From NCBI RefSeq assembly GCF_900101475.1, contig NZ_FMZV01000008.1:1-64000 (forward strand): a DNA stretch of 64,000 nt. Direction: 5' to 3'. The notes under the pieces were generated by a model. The model made no database searches. It was not told the origin of the DNA and saw only the letters and a program-made list of their open reading frames with translations. The stretch comes from Ruegeria marina. Its GTDB lineage: Bacteria; Pseudomonadota; Alphaproteobacteria; Rhodobacterales; Rhodobacteraceae. A program made the position numbers and the translations under genes. Shown here one piece after another: positions 59,850 to 64,000 of the stretch (positions are counted from its first letter, which is position 1; every line of letters begins with the position of its first letter).

Positions 59850-62666
59850 TCACCGACTTGAACGTGTTCCCGTCAATAGACCCGTACCAAGCATGATCCC
59901 GTAAAGGACAGCGCCGCCCAGCGACCATGCTGCGATCGCAATCGTGGCAGTCTGGTAATCTGCCGCTCCCGCGATTACGGCCATCAGGACAAGGCCGATG
60001 ATGCTGCCCAGCCGCTCTCCGGTTCGCAAGGCACCAAGAACCGCTGCGGGTCCGCATTGCGAAAGGTCTGTCTCGGCTAACCTGAGCGCAAGGGATACTT
60101 GCGTTCCGCGCACCAAGGCGCCTCCCGTACCTGCGCCGATCATCGCAAGCGCCATCGTCGCCTGGGATGGCGCGGCAGCCACGGGCAACAACGACAGACC
60201 CGACAACGCCGCGCCTGCCAGGCACAAAAGCGTTCCAGGAACCCGCAGGGTTTCTGTCAACTGCCCGGCGAGTGGGCTGACCACCATGATGGCCAGGAAA
60301 TAGAGCATCAGGATGCGGCCGGTTTCGGCGGACGAGGCGCCTTGAGCGTCGAGCGTCAACGCCACGAGATAGGATACGAAGGCTTGAAGCACGACGGCGC
60401 CGGGAATGGCGATGCCAAGGATCAGGGAAGCAAGCCGCAGGTCCGTCAAAGCGCGCCATTTTGCGGCACGATCCGGCGCTGCGGCACCGACCATCCGCGA
60501 CCGGCCGATCTCCGGAGCGATCAGCCACACACTCAGCAGGGCCGATGCCGCAATGAGGGATGCGCTGACCAGAAAGACATTTGCCGGCCCGAGGCGGTCC
60601 GCCAAGACACCGCCAATCGCCACGCCAGCGAAAATGCCCCCGAAAAGCACGAGGGTGAAGACGCCCAGTATTCGGTCGCGGCCGTCTTTCGGGGTCACGC
60701 CTAGGACATAGTCCTGTGCGGCCAAGGTCACCAGAGCGTAGCCAAGACCGGTCACCGTCCGCCAGAGAATGATTTCCTGCGCCGTGGTCGCGGCAAAGAT
60801 GCCGACATGCGCGGCGAGCGTGGGGATGGTCGCCGCGAGGAACAGCGCCCTGACTCCGAACCGCTCCACCAGAACCCGTGCGTACGGGGACATCACCACG
60901 ATCGCCAGCAGGTATCCCGCAAGGGGCAGAGAAATCAGTATGGATGTATCCAGCCAGGGCCAGAGGTTGTCCGCTGACCGCGTGTAGAGTGGCAGGAATG
61001 CCAATGGCAGTTCGTCGGCCGCAGCGAAGAGAAACAGCGCTAGCCGGATGTCGGCGAAAGACGAGGTCTCCAGCGGCCGCGGCCCCTTCGGCGACAAGCC
61101 AAACCGCCGTCCCAGATCCTCAAGGGCGGGACGACTGCGCCCGTTCGCTGCCTTCAGTGCCTCGGCGAAGGCGACGTGCAGATCTTCGGCCCGTCTGGAC
61201 ATGTCCCGTAGAAGCTGATGGATCGAACTCTGTCCGCTGATGACGACCCGCCGAGAGAAGTCGCCGGCAGCCTGCATCCCGCTAAGACGTTGCAACCGGG
61301 AAAGGCCGCCTGTGAGAGTGCGACCTGTCAGCAGCAGCATGGTCTCCCAGGCCAGCAGGACGGTCACTAGCAGGATCACCGCGGCATCGAGAAACGCGCC
61401 GCGGAAGCGTTGCGAAATCAACCGCGGGTCGATGTCGATGATGACATAGGCGACCTCTTCCCCGGCATGGAGAATCGGATGGCTGCGCACGCCGCGGCGT
61501 TCGCGCGGTGGGGCAAGATAGGGGTCGATCCGCTCTCCCGCCTCGATCACGATCCGACCTGTCGCTACAGCGATGTAGGAAACCTCGGGAAGCCGTTCGA
61601 GCATGTCGCCGAAAAAGCTGTCGGCGCCGACGATCTCGTCCAAGGCTACGCCGCTGTCCAGAGCGCGCTGGACATTCTCGCTCACCACCGTGCCGATCAG
61701 ATTGGTACGCGCGGCGAGTTCGGGTTCGATGGATCGTGTCACGGCGCGCATCGTCAAGGCCATGATCAGAAAGGAGGAAACCACCAGAAGGAGGATCGTG
61801 ATCGGCAAGACTCGCGACATGATCAGGGTCTTCAGTTCCTTGCCTGCTGCAAGATCCTTCTGTGGGGCAAGCTGGACCGGGTCAGGCGCTGTCACCGGCG
61901 CGGCCGTTTCCGGCGCTGCGATGGCGCGCCGAGCCGTATCATAGGCAAGCTTTGCATCCTGCAAGCTTTGCTCCAGCCGCGCATACTCGGAATCGACCGC
62001 GCCGCGTTCCTGCGATGGGTGTAGACGCTCGGCGGGGCTCTGCTCGGCACCGGACGCATATCGGCTCAGGAATTCCGCGTGTCTCCGTCGTGGCCGGCCC
62101 AGGACCAAGTGGAACGAAACATAGGCGAGGGCGGATGTGCAGACAAAGATCAAGAGCGCATTGCGCAGCGTGATCCTGACAATATTGGAAGACGCCTGAT
62201 CCAACGGATGGTGTGGGTATTCCACGACAACTGCGCCCGAAACCGGTCCGTTCCTGCTGCTCCTGATCGAAAAGCCGCTGTAGATAAAGTCCTGTGTTTC
62301 GTGCCCCCAGAAGTCGCCATCCGCCAGGCGCATCGCGAACATCAGATCGTTCGACAGTGTTCGCGGCTTTGGTCCGGTGGTATGTACGACGACGCCCGAC
62401 GGGTTGATCGCATGCACTGCCACGATGTTGGGATCAATGTCGATCCCGCGTGCGACGATCGCGTCCCCACCTCGCAGCATCGAGATGGGAAGGCCGAGAT
62501 CAAGGATCGGCCGAAAGGTCTCGGCCGTCGTTTGTGCTATGACCGAGACACGTTGTCTGAGCAGTTCGGAATAGAGAGCGTCGTGTTGCAGTACCAGCAA
62601 GAGGGACAGGACGGCTTGCGCAATCCCGATCACGATGGTGGTGACGATCCAACTACGAAATCGCAT
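59850..62666 (-). CDS. Dual periplasmic sensor - HAMP - MFS transporter fusion
   Basis: 938 residues from ATG 62666 (AAGGA upstream). Predicted layout: TM1 7-27, periplasmic module 28-166, TM2 168-188, cytosolic linker 190-285, TM3 286-306, second periplasmic module 307-424, TM4 427-447, HAMP-like region 448-505, then an MFS half of about 12 helices from 541. MFS features include GVRALFLAATIPTLAAHVGI, TVTGLGYALVTLAAQDYVLG and GVLADRLG. The two sensor modules resemble each other weakly (LDLGLPISMLRGGDAIVARG versus LDSGVALDEIVGADSFFGDM), as in double Cache-like sensors. Fusion of chemoreceptor-like inputs to a transporter is unusual; transport may be gated by ligand. The binding protein downstream is the likely partner. 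Confidence 0.85.
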   Translation of the reverse strand: MRFRSWIVTTIVIGIAQAVLSLLLVLQHDALYSELLRQRVSVIAQTTAETFRPILDLGLPISMLRGGDAIVARGIDIDPNIVAVHAINPSGVVVHTTGPKPRTLSNDLMFAMRLADGDFWGHETQDFIYSGFSIRSSRNGPVSGAVVVEYPHHPLDQASSNIVRITLRNALLIFVCTSALAYVSFHLVLGRPRRRHAEFLSRYASGAEQSPAERLHPSQERGAVDSEYARLEQSLQDAKLAYDTARRAIAAPETAAPVTAPDPVQLAPQKDLAAGKELKTLIMSRVLPITILLLVVSSFLIMALTMRAVTRSIEPELAARTNLIGTVVSENVQRALDSGVALDEIVGADSFFGDMLERLPEVSYIAVATGRIVIEAGERIDPYLAPPRERRGVRSHPILHAGEEVAYVIIDIDPRLISQRFRGAFLDAAVILLVTVLLAWETMLLLTGRTLTGGLSRLQRLSGMQAAGDFSRRVVISGQSSIHQLLRDMSRRAEDLHVAFAEALKAANGRSRPALEDLGRRFGLSPKGPRPLETSSFADIRLALFLFAAADELPLAFLPLYTRSADNLWPWLDTSILISLPLAGYLLAIVVMSPYARVLVERFGVRALFLAATIPTLAAHVGIFAATTAQEIILWRTVTGLGYALVTLAAQDYVLGVTPKDGRDRILGVFTLVLFGGIFAGVAIGGVLADRLGPANVFLVSASLIAASALLSVWLIAPEIGRSRMVGAAAPDRAAKWRALTDLRLASLILGIAIPGAVVLQAFVSYLVALTLDAQGASSAETGRILMLYFLAIMVVSPLAGQLTETLRVPGTLLCLAGAALSGLSLLPVAAAPSQATMALAMIGAGTGGALVRGTQVSLALRLAETDLSQCGPAAVLGALRTGERLGSIIGLVLMAVIAGAADYQTATIAIAAWSLGGAVLYGIMLGTGLLTGTRSSR

Positions 62667-62792
62667 GGCGTCCTTCTGAGGCTTTCCGGACCACGAGAAA
62701 TAGCCGCAGCGATTTCTGGCGACACCTCCGATCTTGCGCCGAAACAACCTGTTATCTCAAGGGCTTTGAATCGATAGCCATCGACAGGACGC

Positions 62793-63603
62793 GGTGTCCG
62801 AAGGACTTCGGTTGAGGCGGGCGGGGCGGTTTCGTAGCCTGTCGGCATGTAGAAGCGTGATCCTTTCAAATGCTTCCACAGCAGCCCAGAGATCATTCGT
62901 CTGGCGGTGATGCTGTACGTCAGATTTCCCCTGTCACTGCGCAATATCGAGGATCTGCTTCACGAGCGCGGCGTCGATGTCAGCCACGAAACGATCCGGT
63001 TCTGGTGGCAAAAATTTGGTCCGATGTTTGCGTCCGAGATTCGCAAGAAACGCGCAAATCGGCTTCGGTCCTGGCCGCAGTGGCGTTGGCATCTGGGCGA
63101 AATGTTCTTGAAGATCAATGGAGAACGGCACTCCCCTTGGCGGGCCGTCGATCACCAAGGTGAGGTTCTTGAAAGCTGCGTCGCGAAGACGAGAGACAAG
63201 AAGGCCGCATTGAAATTCCCAAGAAAATCAATGAAACGCCACGGTCGATCTCATGTCCTGGTGACCGACCGGTTGAGGTCCTGCGGTGCGCCGATGAAAG
63301 ACATCGGCAATACCCGCAGGCAGGAAACGGGTCGCTGGCTGAACAACAGGGCTGAGAATTCGCACCTGCTTTTCCGACGACGAGAGCGGGCAATGCAGCG
63401 CTTTCGGCGCATGCGAAGTTTGCAGATGTTCGCCGCCGTCCACGCCGCGGTCTTCAGCCATTTCAACTCGGAGCGCAGCCTCACCAGCCGACAGAATTTC
63501 AAGCTCAACCGCGCCGCGGCTCTGGCCGAGTGGCGTCAGCTTTGCGTCGCCTAAGTTCCTGCGGTTCGTGGGAAACCGAGACTGGTTAGAATCTGTCTGC
63601 ACC
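62793..63603 (+). mobile_element. IS6-family long-type element (811 bases)
   Basis: Left end GGTGTCCGAAGGACTTCGG at 62793, right end near CTGTCTGCACC at 63603. The right end provides the last codons and stop of the adjacent minus-strand hydrolase. Flanking duplications were not recognised. Confidence 0.78.
62907..63554 (+). CDS. IS6-family transposase, first catalytic Asp replaced
   Basis: 215 residues read from GTG 62907. The natural start ATG (about 62847) is followed at once by TAG, as in the copy at 57489. Domains: helix-turn-helix SHETIRFWWQKFGPMF, then a DDE domain. The first catalytic position reads WHLGEMFLKING, Gly replacing Asp; the second Asp (VTDRLRSCG) and Glu (NNRAENSHLLF) are present. 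In this family all three residues are needed, so the enzyme should be inactive. It ends RQLCVA. Confidence 0.82.
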   Translation: MMLYVRFPLSLRNIEDLLHERGVDVSHETIRFWWQKFGPMFASEIRKKRANRLRSWPQWRWHLGEMFLKINGERHSPWRAVDHQGEVLESCVAKTRDKKAALKFPRKSMKRHGRSHVLVTDRLRSCGAPMKDIGNTRRQETGRWLNNRAENSHLLFRRRERAMQRFRRMRSLQMFAAVHAAVFSHFNSERSLTSRQNFKLNRAAALAEWRQLCVA

Positions 63604-64000
63604 CTCACGTCCGGGCTTAAATGCAGCGCGCAGGCGCTGACACATCCCATCCAAAGCCGCATCAATCTGGTGCGAAGTCGCAGGTAACGACAGGAACCCG
63701 TGGATCATGCCGGGATGACACGTCAACTCGGTGTCTATCCCTGCGTCAGTCAATCGTTTTGCGAAATGCACGCCCTCGTCGCGCAGGACATCGAATTCGG
63801 CGGTGGCGATCGTGGTCGGCGGGAGGCCGGACAGGTCGCGCAGGTCGCCCGGCAAGGGCACATTTTCAGGCGGCTTGCCGGGACCAAGGTAGCATGACCA
63901 GAACCATTCCATCGCCGACTTCGTCAGAAGCGGGCCTTCAGCAAAGGCGTGTTGGCTGGGCGTATTGCAGGATGGGTCCAGAGCTGGGTAGAACAGCCCG
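63586..64000 (-). CDS. Alpha/beta hydrolase (HSL-type esterase), C-terminal part
   Basis: The frame enters from the right edge and reads GLFYPALDPSCNTPSQHAFA, then MEWFWSCYLGPG, TIATAEFDVLRDEGVHFAKR (catalytic-type Asp in EFDVLRDEG) and CHPGMIHGFLSLP (catalytic His). These are the C-terminal motifs of hormone-sensitive-lipase-like esterases. The HGG oxyanion and GxSxG Ser motifs lie beyond the window. The last five codons and the stop lie in the IS6 right end, so the original C-terminus may be altered. Confidence 0.85.
   Translation of the reverse strand, partial: GLFYPALDPSCNTPSQHAFAEGPLLTKSAMEWFWSCYLGPGKPPENVPLPGDLRDLSGLPPTTIATAEFDVLRDEGVHFAKRLTDAGIDTELTCHPGMIHGFLSLPATSHQIDAALDGMCQRLRAAFKPGREGADRF

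Overview
The window looks like a chromosome segment of a marine alphaproteobacterium of the Rhodobacterales (Roseobacter group). This is inferred from high-GC coding, the gene order dac-tmk-holB-tatD-MBL hydrolase, an H-NOX/diguanylate cyclase pair, TRAP and tripartite tricarboxylate transporters, an MttB-family methyltransferase, and alphaproteobacterial small families (DUF3572, DUF5681, DUF2924, DUF3489). No species assignment is possible by eye.

Layout. (1) 1-8.5 kb is mobile: the 5' end of a proline-rich secreted protein gene running off the left edge, an IS6-family fragment interrupted by a truncated IS3-family element, a minus-strand phage-like trio (ParB-domain DNA methylase, DUF5681 protein, terminase large subunit), then a coupled plus-strand DUF3489-DUF2924-large serine recombinase cassette. 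The cassette is followed by a cluster of nine TTCCCTG heptamers and a tRNA-Ser(UGA). (2) 8.6-31.7 kb is mostly core genome. It holds a SPOR lipoprotein, D-Ala-D-Ala carboxypeptidase, tmk, holB, tatD, an MBL hydrolase, a permease, a CbiX-like protein and a peptidoglycan-binding protein. It also holds the H-NOX/GGDEF pair, a DUF4153 membrane protein, an MttB homologue, a HAD phosphatase, DUF3572, a PleD-like diguanylate cyclase, a metal-sensor-like protein, a GMC oxidoreductase, an amidase and a TPR protein. (3) 32-64 kb is an accessory island. Remnants of IS6-family elements, almost all in the same orientation, separate gene modules: two class III cyclases with TPR domains; a urate/ureide-like set (uraD, a transthyretin-like gene, LysR) with a TctCBA transporter; a Crp/Fnr regulator with a split ThDP decarboxylase, GMC oxidoreductase, broken acyl-CoA ligase and TRAP transporter; a SAM-cyclase-AAA-TPR gene split by an IS5-family insertion; and a periplasmic binding protein with a very large sensor-MFS fusion. 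A partial alpha/beta hydrolase runs off the right edge.

The most unusual items are: the 938-residue protein joining two periplasmic sensor modules and a HAMP-like region to an MFS transporter, next to a TrpX-like binding protein; an H-NOX protein that lacks the heme-ligand histidine and the YxSxR motif yet is coupled to a diguanylate cyclase; a PleD-like cyclase whose two receiver domains both lack the phospho-acceptor; an island built from modules bounded by IS6 copies, each carrying a visible lesion; and a catabolic module in which two genes have a non-start triplet exactly where a start codon is expected.

Limits: no database or alignment tool was used. Family names rest on motif recognition, and starts were chosen by eye from ribosome-binding sites and overlaps.
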